In this document: in pieces, positions 18,194 to 29,399 of the stretch
How positions within the stretch are numbered: position 1 is the first letter of the stretch
Layout of the letters: every line of letters begins with the position of its first letter
Source: Butyriboletus loyo
Taxonomy: Eukaryota; Basidiomycota; Agaricomycetes; Boletales; Boletaceae
Length of the DNA stretch: 34,526 nucleotides
Assembly (NCBI GenBank): GCA_038093515.1
Contig: JBBPSI010000246.1
Span: 1 to 34,526, forward strand
Reading direction: 5' to 3'
Notes under the pieces: generated by a model
Database searches by the model: none
Told to the model about the DNA's origin: nothing
The model's input: the letters and a program-made list of their open reading frames with translations, nothing else
Program-made: the position numbers and the translations under genes

Positions 18194-18607
18194 TCAGACA
18201 GAACCTTCTCGGTCGGGTTCCGAAACGGCGTCAGATATTGCGTTTGAGCAATTATTAGAGCTGCTTTTGGTAGACAATTCCGCGGACGACGACGACGACG
18301 CAGACATCTTTGCACGCCCAACCATGTTGATCAAAACATCTTCGACTGGCAAGGAAACATCTCTGCCGAGCATATCACTCGCCGATTTGGTCATCGGAAA
18401 CTGCACAGGCCCGGATGCCCTCGTAGCTGTGGCCAGCGCTGCGTAGTACTTACCCCTGGCCCACTCTTACAGCTCTCTCCGCAGTTTGATGATCTTGTGC
18501 GTAGTCCCAAGCAGTGTCTGGCCCGGGTTTCTGCATACTATAGGATTCTCTGTCGAGGACTCGGAGCCGCGGATCGCTTTCTCGTTGGGATGATACACTG
18601 AAGCCAT
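18194..18607 (-). pseudogene. Hypothetical coding stretch interrupted by an in-frame TAA
   Basis: From the ATG at 18607 the frame reads MASVYHPNEKAI...HKIIKLRREL, meets TAA at 18469-18467, and continues without frame change as EWARGKYYAALATATRASG...MLGRDVSLPVEDVLINMVG to a stop at 18194, ending in a Ser run. The sequence on both sides of the TAA has the same protein-like character, and no intron of suitable length and phase removes it. A GTAAG sits exactly at the stop, but splicing from it leads to early stops. Either the copy carries a nonsense mutation, or a missing upstream exon and different splicing apply. An acidic/Ser-rich tail (GRRDDGEDEQTG) is open in another frame down to 18088. I do not recognise a family. 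Confidence 0.35.
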
Positions 18608-18907
18608 ACTCCGTATTTCAGCTTCGGCTCGCGGTACACGTTCCCGCGGACCTTTCGATGCTTCCGTGCAACCCTTGGGTTCGCTCAATGGAGTATCGCG
18701 GTGCGACACAGCAGCTTAACCAGGTGAGACTACCCTCATTGTGAATAACACAAACCCTGATGTGTGGCATCATCCTTGTCCAGAGCAAACTGATATCAAT
18801 AACAGATCAAGGCATGGGCTACATCACCTGCAATTTTACAAGGACATGAGATAGGAACTAGCAAGAGAGACAAAATAGTAACGAGAAGTTGTAAATCAAC
18901 ATTTTTC

Positions 18908-20246
18908 TTAATCGCTTCGACGACTGGATCCACTTTCGCTGGTGCTGACAGACATCGAGGACCCAGCCGACCCTGAGCGTGAGCGAGCATGACCCTCGGA
19001 CGGCCTCGGTGACATCGATAGTTCTCGCCCTTTCCTCTCATCTCGGCTGTCATCACTGCGTGGGGGAGGAGAGCGGTCATCGCGAACCGGAGACTCGCTC
19101 TTGTCACGTCCTCGTTGCAGAGGTGGCGAATTGTACCGGTCACGGTCGCGACGCGGGGACGGAGAGTGTGAGCGGCGTCGAGGCGGTGAGACAGAACGCT
19201 CCAGCGCTCGACGAGGCGGGGGCGACCGTCGACGCGAATACGCAGGCGAATGCGGGCGACGACGGCGAACCGGATCAGGTGATCGTGACCTCGACGGCGA
19301 CCGTGACCGCGTTCGCTCATGCACCGCCTCACGACGACGCGGCGGGGATGGCCTCCTATACGAATCACGCCCTGCCCTCTCTCGATGGGGAGGCACGGGC
19401 GGTGGCGGCATCCTTTCCCTTCTCTTCACCTCATCCGCTTCGCGCTCCCGTCTCATCCGATCCTGCTCCCTCCTCCTCAACCGATCACGTTCCCGCTTTT
19501 CCGCCTCCCATCGCTGACGCTGCTCCTGCATCTTCACCCGCTCCTCTTCCCGCTTCTTCACCCGTTCCTCCCGTTCGATAAGTCGGATCCGCTTGTTCTC
19601 TTCCTGCTTCTCACGATCAAAGGCCGCGCCTTCAGTGTAATCCTTGCGTGTACCGAGTGCACGGGCCATTTTGTCCAGCTCGACCTTTTTTGTGGCAGCA
19701 ATAGCATGCGTGTCGGATGGCTTTAGATTTTTGGCCGAGGTTGCGAGTGAGGCGAGGTTTGCGAGAAGTTCTTCCCGCAGCGCTGCCACCTTGACTTCAA
19801 TCTCTGCTTCCTCGAGTCTGTTAAAGAAAAGGGAGTGAAAAAAAAGAAATTGATCAGTGACACGAACAAGGACAAGCGAGAAAAGACACAAAAGAGAGAA
19901 AAGGGAAGGGAAGGGGGAAAAAACGAGAGTTAAACGTACCCATCGTCCTCGAGCTTCAACTGCAACTCCAAACACTTCACCTCTACTTTTCGCTTTCGTT
20001 CGTGCTCCAAAATCGCTTCGTCGGGCTCCCTGTGTTTGGGAGGCGCGACGTCCCACGCCGCAGCGCGCTCCGCGGCGGTTTCGTGCGTCCGGAGGATAGA
20101 CAGGTTGCGTTGGACGTAACCATTCGTACCGCTGGTAAACGATGAGAAAAAAAATCATGAGACACTCGTGTTCAAACACATTGTCATTTGAGGGGTGTTG
20201 GGACGTACCTTCCGCGGGGAGTCGGTAGACCGATTCCGTTGAACAT
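18908..20246 (-). CDS. CWC21: Pre-mRNA splicing factor CWC21/SRRM2 homologue with RS domain
   Basis: Three exons (20246-20209, 20131-19940, 19817-18908) give 379 residues plus a stop. The extreme N-terminus [20 protein letters not shown] is the near-invariant Cwc21/SRRM2 start, which contacts the spliceosome core (Prp8/Snu114 region in yeast). A helical, charged cwf21 region follows (HERKRKVEVKCLELQLKLEDDG, then LEEAEIEVKVAALREELLANL, about residues 50-100), then a long Arg/Glu coiled segment. From about residue 210 the protein is an RS/RD-rich tail with many SPS, RSRS and PPRR units, typical of SR proteins and of SRRM2 and absent from the short yeast Cwc21. The first intron (77 nt) falls inside the conserved start motif. 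The GC-rich tail creates long frames on the opposite strand that are not genes. Confidence 0.94.
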
Positions 20247-20741
20247 GGTGGTTGGATGGTTAGATGTAGTTGCTGACTAAGGCGAGGGAGCACGGTAAAA
20301 AGACCAGTGGCGGTGCTGACTTGGCTTCTTAGGATCTACTACTACACACTGTGTAGGAACCAACAATCTGCCCAGACTTTGGCTAACCTACAGTTTTATT
20401 GAATATATTAGACATCATGCATCAAGGGCCTACGGAGAACCCAGGCTGCACGGTAAGCATATCTGGACGACCCCCACTCCGATGTGTATTGCCATCCTAG
20501 CACAGGCAACTATTACAAGTCCGACTCAGCAGTTCATTTTCATGAGTATGCCTGCCTAGGTTGTCTTGACATCGGTGAATTGTTTCGACGGCAGCTTTGA
20601 TATGATATCACTCTGGGGTACCTAAGAAGCACAGCGAGCCTCAAGAAATACCGCATATGGCTTTATTTTGCATGAAAAGACGAAAGAATCAAACATTAAT
20701 TGAACAGAGATCAACTTGGACTCGTCCCCCATGTATGTACC
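20247..20741. other. Intergenic region between CWC21 promoter and ELYS 3' flank
   Basis: This 0.5 kb should contain the CWC21 promoter and the 3' untranslated region of the ELYS gene. I see no gene, repeat or RNA in it. Confidence 0.5.
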
Positions 20742-23700
20742 CTACCGCTTCCGCCTCGCACTGCTTCGTGTCGCAACCATCCCGTTCCCGCTTCCAGCAG
20801 CAGATGCCTTTGAGCCGGTGCTCTTCCGTCCCTTCTTTGTAGGCGACGCAGTCTCGCTATGGTCCGACGAAACTGACGACGCCGTCGACAGCCTCGATGA
20901 TCTGCGCGGAGGCGTCTTTGCCTCGGACGGTCGTGCTTTTGTCTTGCCCCTTGCTGCAGTCGTAGTCGCCGCCGTCCTCGCCGGTGTTGTCGTTTTGGCG
21001 CTCGCTTTCGACTTGGTAGATGTGGTCGTAAACGTGCCGACGTACCCTGAGTTTCTCGTACGTCTTGAGGAACGCGAGGGAAGCGGCGCGATCGCATCGT
21101 CCTCTTCTTCCTGCTCGTCCATTTCCGTATCTTCATCACCATGTGCATCCGTGTGGTCCGCGTCGTCTTGTCCGTGCTCGTCGTTGTCTTCGTCCATCAG
21201 TGAGCCAGGTATAGTCTGACTCAAGCTCAGCCTGCTTGAAGAAGTGCGCATCAACAGTCGGTTGGTATCACTGGTGGTCGTCGTGGTACTCTTCAAATTG
21301 CGCTGAGGTTGAGAGCGAGCAGAAGGTCGCGAAGGAGTCTGGGCCTGCATTCTTGTGAACGTACTCGGGCGGGGTGAATTAATGGGTGCGGTCCGTGACG
21401 CCCGTCCGCCCTTTTCCTTGTCCTCTTGCTCATTGTCATCTTCATTTTCTTGTTGATCATGTCGGTCTCCATCGTCTTCCTCCTCATGATGGAACGCGCC
21501 AGGCGGTGCACGTGCTTTATTTGTCGTAGTGGAATTAACGCTCAGACTCAGACTCTTGTCTCCTTCGCCAGAGGGCGAGACCCGAGCGCGAGGCGGTGGG
21601 GGGGCATACGGAACATGTCCTTTCGTGTCCTTCTTCCTATGCCCACTTGCGTTGCCATTCTGCACCACGCTTCTACTCCCACTGAACACGCTGAACCCAA
21701 GCTCCGGTCCGGCCTCATGTTCCTCTCCCATGACCTCGTCGGCGTAGCGCGCATAGAGAGTAAGGTCTGCAGCGCCGCTTTTGTCGTACGTGATGAAGTT
21801 CCCAGCGTCGTCTTCGTCCTGTTCCTCTCCGCCCGACTCGTCGCAATGGTCCTCTTCGATGATCTCGACATCAGACCTAGACCCCATGTCTTCGCCGTCG
21901 CTTTCGCCTCCCTGTGCCTTTCCATTTTGTTTCGCCGTGTTGAGGCCCTGCCCTGCGCTTTTGGCGGTGCCGGAGCTGGCCAGCGCGCTTCCCACATCAA
22001 GCGATGCTCTCGCCATCGGGGCCGAAGGGGGCTTATAGAATGCATTCGGGGCTGTTTTTGCGCTTCCTGCAATCTCGAAAAGCGAGACACGGGCGGGAAG
22101 TTTAACAGCGCCACTCGGCCCACCTACTGCACTGGTAGAAAACAACGTCTTGCCCCGCCCTGTGATCACACCCCTGCCCGTGCTCACGCCTGTGGTGGGA
22201 GGTATTGGCGACCCAAACGCTGTGAATTTGGGTGTTGGTGGTGCTTTGTGGCCGGAAGCTGGCTGCGGTCGTGGCGCACGCGACGCAAAGGGTGACGCGG
22301 ACGACTGGTTTATCCTGACCGTAGACACCGGCACCGGTGTTGCCTTGCCTGCGAAAGCAGCGCCGATGGCCGACGAAGAAACTGAAACTGACGTGGAGGG
22401 AGCAGGCGATCCTGTACCTGTACCGACGTCTTCCCAGCTCGCGCTCAAGCCCAACTCAGCCATCGGAGGTCTCTTAGCAGCAGAAATCCCCTGTCTCGGC
22501 GTCAACGACGACGATGCATTGGCGCGTACGCCTGTGGCGACTTTGCCTATCTCATCTTCTAGTAGTGTTCGCTCAGCGGGCGGGAGCGTTGCAAAAAGGT
22601 CCTGAATGATTGACTTTCGGTCGATTGTGTCCCGACCAGACGAAACGATTTGGGAGGCGATACCTGAAGCGGATGTGCCACTCGCAAGAGAGGGCGAAAC
22701 GGCAGAGAATTGGCGGTCGAGTTTGATCGCGTGTACGTAGCCCCCGGACTGGATTGCACGCACACAAAGGAGGTCCTGCAAGATTGATATAGCTTGTGAG
22801 GATAGCACAGGGCCGGATGGGGTGGCCGTGTTAATACTGGACGAGGATGTCGATGTCGAAAAATGGGAGGGGAGGGCGAGTGTATATAGAGAAGATTGTT
22901 CGTAAGACGAGAGTGGGAATGCGAGAAGTTGAGCGAGGGGTTCTTGTTTCGGTGTTGCTACGTGATTCCGTTTGCATTAGCCGAATGCCTTGAACAAGAA
23001 GACGGTTCAGAACTGAACACGCACGCATCAAACACCAGCCAACTGTTTTGTGGAGTAACCTTTTTCTGGTATCGCTTCCTTCGGGGAACGACTTTTGGTA
23101 TGCCCACGCGTCCATGAATGACAGTTGGGCGAGTGACAACGCGTAGACGTCGATGTCATCGGGCTCGGTGAGCAGGGGTTTTGCAGTGCGGACGTATTTG
23201 ACGACAAGCGCTGCGGTAGCAGGGGTAGCACCACTGGCAAATGAAGCAGGCGAAGACGACAGAGTGAGTGCTTGTAGAATTTTGGAGACATAGTCTCTAT
23301 TCAGACGGGCATCCGAGAGTATGGAGACCGCTTTCTAGAGGCAGATGAATAAGAGCAGCTGATAAGAAAACTAGAAACATGAAGCTATTCCAAAGCAGAA
23401 CGTACAGCAGGGTGAGTGCCCGTGTCCAACAGCCAATACGCATCTGCCAACGCCGCAAATTGGGGAGCTATACATCGGTCTTGTAAGTAGCGGGAATCCC
23501 AGCCGGGATTGGCTTCCTTGGGATCCATGTCCCAAGCCCACTTGAGAAGGATATACACTAAGCAGTCCTTCTTGAGAATGTCGTAGACACTTTGATCAAT
23601 TACATCGAGAAGATTGCCGAGCGCCGCCCAGTCGGCTGGAGGGAAGAGCATGTCAGGACTGTGTATGCCACCGCGAATAAGGAGAACGTCAAAGATGAGT

Positions 23701-23911
23701 AAGTCGGACATGCGTGCCCGACGAGACTCGATGGAGTGTATCTTGTGTGAGGTGAACGGAAAGGCTCCGGGTCTCAAGCCAGGGACTGGGGAGAAGCGTG
23801 CAAGCCAGTCGTCCACATTGGACGAGACGGCGGCTTGGTCAGAGTCCTGTGTGAAGTGGTTGAGATCAACGTAGGGAACGGCGGCGACGACGAGGAACGT
23901 ACGACGTCCAT
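20742..23911 (-). CDS. ELYS-like nucleoporin (AHCTF1/Mel-28 type)
   Basis: Four exons (23911-23903, 23846-23406, 23334-23025, 22957-20742) sum to 2976 nt: 991 residues plus stop. The first exon codes only Met-Asp-Val. Residues about 30-330 match the fungal ELYS domain: RRARMSDLLIFDVLLIRGGI, DMLFPPADW, YDILKKDCLVYILLKWAW, FAALADAYWLLDTG, AVSILSDARLNRDYVSKILQ, VRTAKPLLTEPDDIDVYALS, FMDAWAYQKSFP and EPLAQLLAFPLSSYE. ELYS attaches the Nup107-160 (Y) complex to chromatin and seeds nuclear pore assembly in animals; in fungi it is a peripheral Y-complex component. The remaining 650 residues are low-complexity, with acidic clusters (EEDHCDESGGEEQDEDD) and a basic C-terminus with RRSSRLST and KKGRKST, suited to DNA or chromatin contact. 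The start choice rests on phase, a GTACGT donor and a CACAG acceptor. A diverged copy of the 5' end lies at 25165-25535. Confidence 0.88.
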
Positions 23912-25164
23912 GATATGTGCTTGCGTTCGACGACAACGCCTGCAAATGTCTGAACAATATGGTTGGACTCGCGCGTCGCTGATGTAATACACAATACTTC
24001 CAAATCCCGACTTGCATGGTAAACGGTTCGTATAAGCAGCTCCTCGGTGCAACTTTGAAACTTTGAGTCCGCTTTTCAGGTGAACACTAAAAGAACTCTT
24101 TGTATCTTGTAAAAGGCTCCCTGTCACATTGGCCAACTGAAAATCATGTATCTAAACGCTCTAACTACTTCAATTTGGAGGCACTTGGTTTCAGCCCATA
24201 CGGTTACCCGATCATCCAGGCTAGTGGTTTTGTCCGGACGCACTCCCCCTCCAGCCATGGGTGGTTTTGTCGGGATGCCGATCAGGGTTCCTGTTCCCTA
24301 GGCGCAATTTTGTCCGGACTCGAAATCTGGGTTTAGCAGTCCGAAATTTGATCTGGGGAGTTGCCAGCACAATGAAAATGAAGCCCAATGTTGTAGATAA
24401 TTGTGGATATCAAGTCGTGGTTGATCTTCGCGTTACCCTTCTGTAGCACGTTTGTGGAACCTGTCCCTGAACCTCTGTAAGCGTCTGGCAATTTTGGAAG
24501 TCAACTGCGTGAAGTTTGATCCCACGCCAACTCGGAGCTTTTGAGGGGGTAGGACGGGTACGAAGAACCGGGGAAAGGGCCATTGAGGTGAGCGGGACGG
24601 ACTGACTGAGATCCCGCCTGGGTCATGCTCCCGACCCCAATGTGTCCAGACCCCCATCCGGGTTCTACAGGTATAAACTGGGGTCCTTTGATCTGGATGA
24701 GCGGCATCCACTAAAACTCACTCAAATTAGAGGTTGTGTGGTGTGACCTTTCAGAAGGCGGCAGGGAATACTGAGAAACGGGAAGACGGTAGCTAGCATG
24801 ATCAAGGGGAGACGATGGTCGTACGTACCCAAATATAACAATGGCGGTATCACGACGGGCGTCGGCAGCCTCAAAGGAGTAGACACATGATTAGTTTGGG
24901 TAAGTCGGAGCGACGCCTGGAATATTGTAATAACGGAATACTAGGAAGGGTAGACTGAGGTGAGTTCGTAACTGAGCATGCCTCACTAGCAGGCATCTAT
25001 AGAGGTGCATAGTAACGTTACCGCTCGACTGCTCTACCACAGGCTATTTGAGAATTATGATTGGACGATGGCCAGCAAAAGAGGAGATTTCAGGGTCTCA
25101 CATCATCAGATGGAGGACCAGTTCCTCGGCTAACCCGGTTCGCTCTGTAGACGCTAGTGTTAGC
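23912..25164. other. Gene-free spacer between ELYS and its 5' duplicate
   Basis: No supported gene lies in this 1.25 kb. It must include the ELYS promoter. The word TTTTGTCSGGA recurs three times at about 42-bp spacing (near 24229, 24265 and 24309). The remainder looks like unique or degenerate sequence. Confidence 0.4.
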
Positions 25165-25535
25165 TCAACTGAGTGAACAGAGGACCGATTCCCTAAACTC
25201 ATTCACCACGTCAATGATTATGCATTTGCCGTAGCGGCCGCAGCCACTTGAAGCGAGAAGCACACACATTGGGACACGATCTTGAGACAGATCCGATTTG
25301 GGCCACAAGCGGTAACGAGGGTCGCCAGCGCACAAGTCGGACAAGCGTGCCCTACGAGACTGTATCTTGTGTGAGGTGAACAAGAAGGGTCCGGGTTTGT
25401 AGCCAGCGACTAGGGAGAAGCGTGCAAGCCAGTCGTCCACGTTCAACACAGCGGCGGCTTGGTCAGAATCCTATGAGACATGGATGAGATCAATGTGGGG
25501 AACGGCGATGACGGCGAGGAACATACGACGTCCAT
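25165..25535 (-). pseudogene. Truncated duplicate of the ELYS gene 5' end, splice signals and frame intact
   Basis: The segment 25334-25569 aligns with 23700-23945 of the ELYS gene. The copy keeps the ATG (25535), the Met-Asp-Val first exon, a GTATGT donor at 25526, an AG acceptor at 25471 and an intron of the same 56-nt length. Its second exon stays open (DSDQAAAVLNVDDWLARFS...PFLFTSHKIQSRRARLSDL) despite many substitutions and an in-frame deletion removing the HSIE region. Homology ends there, and unrelated sequence continues to a stop at 25165, giving about 104 residues in all. It lacks almost all of the ELYS domain, so it is either a pseudogene fragment or a small new gene built on the ELYS promoter and leader. 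It is divergent from the peptide gene at 25839. Confidence 0.75.
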
Positions 25536-25758
25536 GATATGTGCTCGCGTTCGACGACAACGCCTGCAAGAAGTCAACATGTTTCAAATGACGTGTATTC
25601 GCGACGTGCCTGAGAGGGAGCTGCGCCGGTGGTACTACTGCGTCGTTCCTCCCCTTGGCTAGTGCGTGTAACGCCGCAGGTACACAACGATAACGTCCGA
25701 TGCAATAACATGTTGTCTTCATTGGTCGATAGTGCACACTGACCGCTTCACAGAAATG

Positions 25759-25766
25759 TATAAATA
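25759..25766 (+). promoter_or_regulatory. TATA box of the secreted peptide gene
   Basis: TATAAATA lies 72 nt upstream of the ATG at 25839. The spacing is right for a TATA-driven fungal gene with a leader of about 40 nt, and it supports the small gene being real and inducible. Confidence 0.55.
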
Positions 25767-25838
25767 CTTGTTGTTAACTGCCTCTGTCCACCAAGTACTC
25801 GAGCTTACTTCCAGTCCTCTCATTCTAACTCGATCACG

Positions 25839-26070
25839 ATGCGTTTCAATTTATTTGCTATCCTCTTTGGTTTGGCTGCGTTCGCCACTGTTGACGCTTT
25901 GCCTACCGAACTCGTCGCTCGTAAATGCTGTATAAATTTAGTAAGTCTAATCTCGCAGGTCAACAAATAACCAGCATTCATCAATGTGACAGAATGGCCA
26001 GTCATACTGCGGTAATCATGCCTGTGGTGGTGTAAATTCTCCGGGCGTTGCTGAATCTATCGAAAATTGA
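25839..26070 (+). CDS. Small secreted cysteine-containing peptide (59 residues)
   Basis: Two exons (25839-25940 and 25993-26070) are joined by a 52-nt intron with a GTAAGT donor and a GACAG acceptor, in phase 0, ending in TGA. Residues 1-20 form a clean signal peptide: Arg2, a hydrophobic core FAILFGLAAFA, and a small-residue end VDA. The propeptide-like LPTELVAR is followed by about 31 residues carrying four cysteines at 30, 31, 40 and 45 (pattern CC-x8-C-x4-C), enough for two disulfides, with a Gly/Asn-rich middle and an acidic end. It is too short for domain recognition and resembles the small secreted proteins common in Agaricomycetes. It carries no C-terminal CaaX box, so it is not a lipid-modified mating pheromone. 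A TATA box lies upstream. Function unknown. Confidence 0.68.
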
Positions 26071-27325
26071 CGTTGCCACGCTGTAAGTTCGATCAAATCA
26101 TTGAAGTATGCGAAATCCTAATCAGCGTGGCATTAGTGAAGTATGGGTCTGTGGGGTACCGCCGTAGCCAGATTCAGGGGAGGCTACGTAGTAAACCTCC
26201 TACGGAGGGCTGAACGAGAACACTCGACCGGATAATAGTATCAATCCATTCTTTTCAATGCGAATTCTCGAGCTTGCCTTTGGTTTGTGAAGTGGAGATG
26301 AAAATGAACATATTGTGATTACCTGGTTGTAGCGAGGAGCTTTGAGCTCAAAAAAAAGGCCTGGGTGTCCCGATTAGTCAAGAAGCATTGGTCCAAGTAT
26401 TATTATCTTCGGTGGAAAGGAATCAAGGTAGGTGCTTCATCGAAAAGATGCCTTAGTGCACATGAGCAACAAGTAGTTCCTCTTTCCAAGATTCACCCAG
26501 ACCAAGACTCGCCTTGATAGGTCCCGTAGTTTGTTACTACATGTTCTCGGACAGTTCTCGTGAGACTTCTGCCATATCAACCCTTGACTTTCGTCTTCCA
26601 TACTTGCCATTGCCCCAGAGTAATCCGCATAGCGCTTTCATCAACAAAACTTTCAATGTGGAGATTTATACCCCGCAACAACGAAATAATTACCCCCAGC
26701 GAGCGGCTACGCACGCCAGAACGGTTCCAATCTATATGAGCAGCAACTCTGAACCCTCCCGACCGCCTTGCAGGTTGGCCCCCTCGCAGGGACACTCATG
26801 ATGTGTACCCGTGACGTGCATTGAAGTGGTCGGAGTCAGAGCAATTGACACTCAACGAGATTCTTCGAATGTTACTCCCTGTAGGACGTAGTTATTCGCC
26901 GTGGCGAGACAACGATCAACTGTGGATGCGAACGAGGAAGGGTCGCCTTCGTCTGAGCAAGATCAGCTCGACGCAATACGAACCTCGCCACCTAAATTGC
27001 GCCATGAATGAGTTTGTGGAGAATTCGTTTATATAGTCAATCTTTGCCACAAAATATTGTGTGCAGTTTTCTGCTTGCAACAGCTGCAACTTGGCTGTGA
27101 GGAAAAGACCGGTTGATGCGTTCAAGTGAAATATCCTGACGTTGAACTCTGGTTGCTCCAACCGGCTTCCTCACCGTCGCTGTGAATTTCAGTGGGGGAT
27201 TGTGTTGGCAACATGGTGCGTCAGTGACAATATACGTAAGTCACTGAAGGAACCAGAAATCACCGAGTACTTGAATATCCCTCAGGCTCAGCCGCCCCTC
27301 TACATTTTCCCACGAGCCTTGACCC
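26071..27325. other. Gene-free region upstream of the RMND1-like gene
   Basis: I see no supported gene in this 1.25 kb. A short plus-strand run near 26394-26430 (YYYLRWKGIK) faintly recalls a retroelement chromodomain but is too short to call. The last 200 bp before 27326 should hold the promoter of the next gene. Confidence 0.4.
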
Positions 27326-29399
27326 ATGTCGCGACCAGCACCAGCGCAATCTCTGGGCCGCGCGCCGCCCCAACCGACGCTCCAGTCTGCCCGACCAACC
27401 TACCGACGCCCGCAACAGCCCCGCATCACCTCGCACACCCGCTCGCCAACGACACCGAAGCTCAAACCCGCAACAGTCGTCGCTGGCAAACCCCTCCGCA
27501 CCTCAAAGACAACAGAGAAACTCGTGCTCCTCCCCTCCGCACCACAGACAAAACCACTCCTCGTTACTCCAGGTTATGGTTACCCCGTCGCAGAAGAGGA
27601 AGATGTCCTCGGCTACGAGACCGACGCGGGCCTCGTGCGCGAGTACAAGAGCGCCGCCGAGCGCATGACTAAAGATCAGAGGGAGAAGGCCGGTTACAAC
27701 CGCATCACGGCGTATTGTCTCGCAGAGGGAATGAAGATGAAGCTTCTTGCCGGGTTTCTCAAGCGGGAACACAACGTGCAGCCGAGGGTATTTGACGAGG
27801 CAATGTATGTGGTTAGTGTCACCCTCTTTCCAGTTCGTAGCATCGCGTGAGATTCATATGGGTGTAATGCCCGTGATAAGATGTACCATTTACCGCTCTT
27901 GCCGGGTTACTCTCCGTCCACGACCGTTCGGTCCTCGATCGCGTTCACGAAGGCGCACCTCAGTCGCCTCTCGGAGGCAGAGGAGAATGGTTACCAAGGG
28001 TCTTACTTCGCTACCCCTCGCCCACGGTCGCGTGAAGAAATATCGAGGCGGGAAGACGATGGGTATGTTACGGAGGGCAGGGAAGGCGGTTATGTTACTG
28101 AAGGCAGTCACGTTGAGAGGACGGAAAGAGACCCCTCTCGCATGGTCACCGCAGAGTCTGAGGCGGAGGCGGGCGGCGAGACAGAAGCAGGTGGTGGCTC
28201 CGTCACCGACGCTGAACATGACAACCCCCGGGAGGGAGACGAACTTCAAACACCCGCTCTTCATCAACCTTCGTCGCAACAAGGCCCTGAACCAGAGTCA
28301 GAGGAACCGATTGCCGAGGTCGTCTTTTTCGCTTATGGTGTTGCGGTGTTTTATGGGTTCAATGAAGCTCAAGAACGAAATATCATCGACGACCTTGCGA
28401 ATGCTGGCGTTTTCCGTCGTATGATAAAGGAAGGCGACTGGGAGATCGAAGAATGTCATTTTGCTGTACGTTCGCAAATTACATGCACTAATCATTCCCT
28501 TTGGTAGAGTGGTAGTAATGTCACGTTCAGATTGATCCATCCATCGCCCGCCCAAGGATATACCATGATTTTTTTAGTACGTCCTTTCCCCTCTTCTTGG
28601 TCCAAGTGCCCTCACCATTCACTTAGCATTCAAGTCCCCATCTCACCTTCTTAAGCTCTCCGTTGCACATGCCCTCGCACAGTCCACCTTACTTGGAATG
28701 TACGAGACAACTGCTTCCCGTGTCCTCTTAGACCCGCTTGCACTCTCCATTCCACGCCAACTCGCCGAGTCAGGCGCGCTCTCCTTGAAGCGCAAGGACG
28801 CCCTCCGCTTGACGGGTCGGTTATTCAAGCTCCGCCGCGATGTGAACCTCGTGTCGAACGTCCTCGACGTGCCCGAGCTCTTCTGGACGGAAGCCAGTCT
28901 TGGTGGACTGTACGAGAGCGTGAGAGAGTACATGGAGGTCGAGGTGCGCGTCAGGGCGTTGAACGAGAAGCTGCTTGTCGCTAGCGATTTCGTGCGTGAT
29001 TTCGTTCCTTACTTTTTAGGCTGTTTCTTGATGTTGCTGTACTAGCTCGACGTGATACACGATCACCTAAATAATAGTGCCATGGAACGGATAACTTGGA
29101 TTGTGATATGGTATCGTCTGCATGTGTTTGCTTGTCCGTTTACTAACGCCGTTCTCCCTTGTCAGGCTTATCATTCTTGTCATATTCGTCGAAATGGTGG
29201 GTTTTTCTTTTTCTTCGTTGTGGTGAACGCTGACGTTCTTTTGTTTGTCCAGGGTGAAGTGTTTGCCCGCTTAGTTGTGCATATGCCCGTGCCTGCGAAC
29301 GGCTCTGGTGTCGGACATGCCATGGTAAAAGGGTTGATGCCTCGTGGAGGTCTGGTGAAATTGTTCATCAGAGTGCTCGATGGTGTCAAGCGGTCGTAA
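27326..29399 (+). CDS. RMND1/DUF155 family membrane protein (Rmd1/Rmd8/Sif2-like)
   Basis: Seven exons (27326-27811, 27881-28465, 28531-28576, 28627-28991, 29046-29110, 29166-29196, 29253-29399) join to 574 residues plus TAA. A basic, Pro-rich N-terminus leads to KREHNVQPRVFDEAMY and MYHLPLLPGYSP, a conserved lead-in of this family. A disordered acidic stretch (about residues 190-300) follows, then the DUF155 core from about residue 307: EVVFFAYGVAVFYGF, WEIEECHF, RIYHDFFTFKSPSHLLKLS, AHALAQSTLLGMYE, LRRDVNLVSNVLDVPELFW and MEVEVRVRALNEKL. One membrane helix near the C-terminus (WIVIWLIILVIFVEM, about 512-526) completes the family layout. Yeast and fission yeast members are membrane proteins linked to sporulation or cytosolic roles, and human RMND1 is mitochondrial. 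No targeting peptide is evident here. Introns are 50-69 nt. Confidence 0.92.

Noticed and set aside
18979..19581. Long plus-strand open frames (200 and 138 codons) opposite the CWC21 RS tail
   Set aside because: Arg/Ser-rich coding sequence produces open antisense frames; there are no domains and no promoter, and the minus-strand gene is certain.
21426..22295. Plus-strand 289-codon frame opposite ELYS
   Set aside because: A shadow of the low-complexity ELYS tail, without recognisable protein features.
25839..26070. Lipopeptide mating pheromone precursor
   Set aside because: It has a signal peptide and lacks a C-terminal CaaX box, whereas basidiomycete pheromone precursors have a CaaX and no signal peptide.
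26394..26430. Possible chromodomain of a Ty3/gypsy element (YYYLRWKGIK)
   Set aside because: Only about ten residues match, no integrase or LTR was found nearby, and the frame closes quickly.
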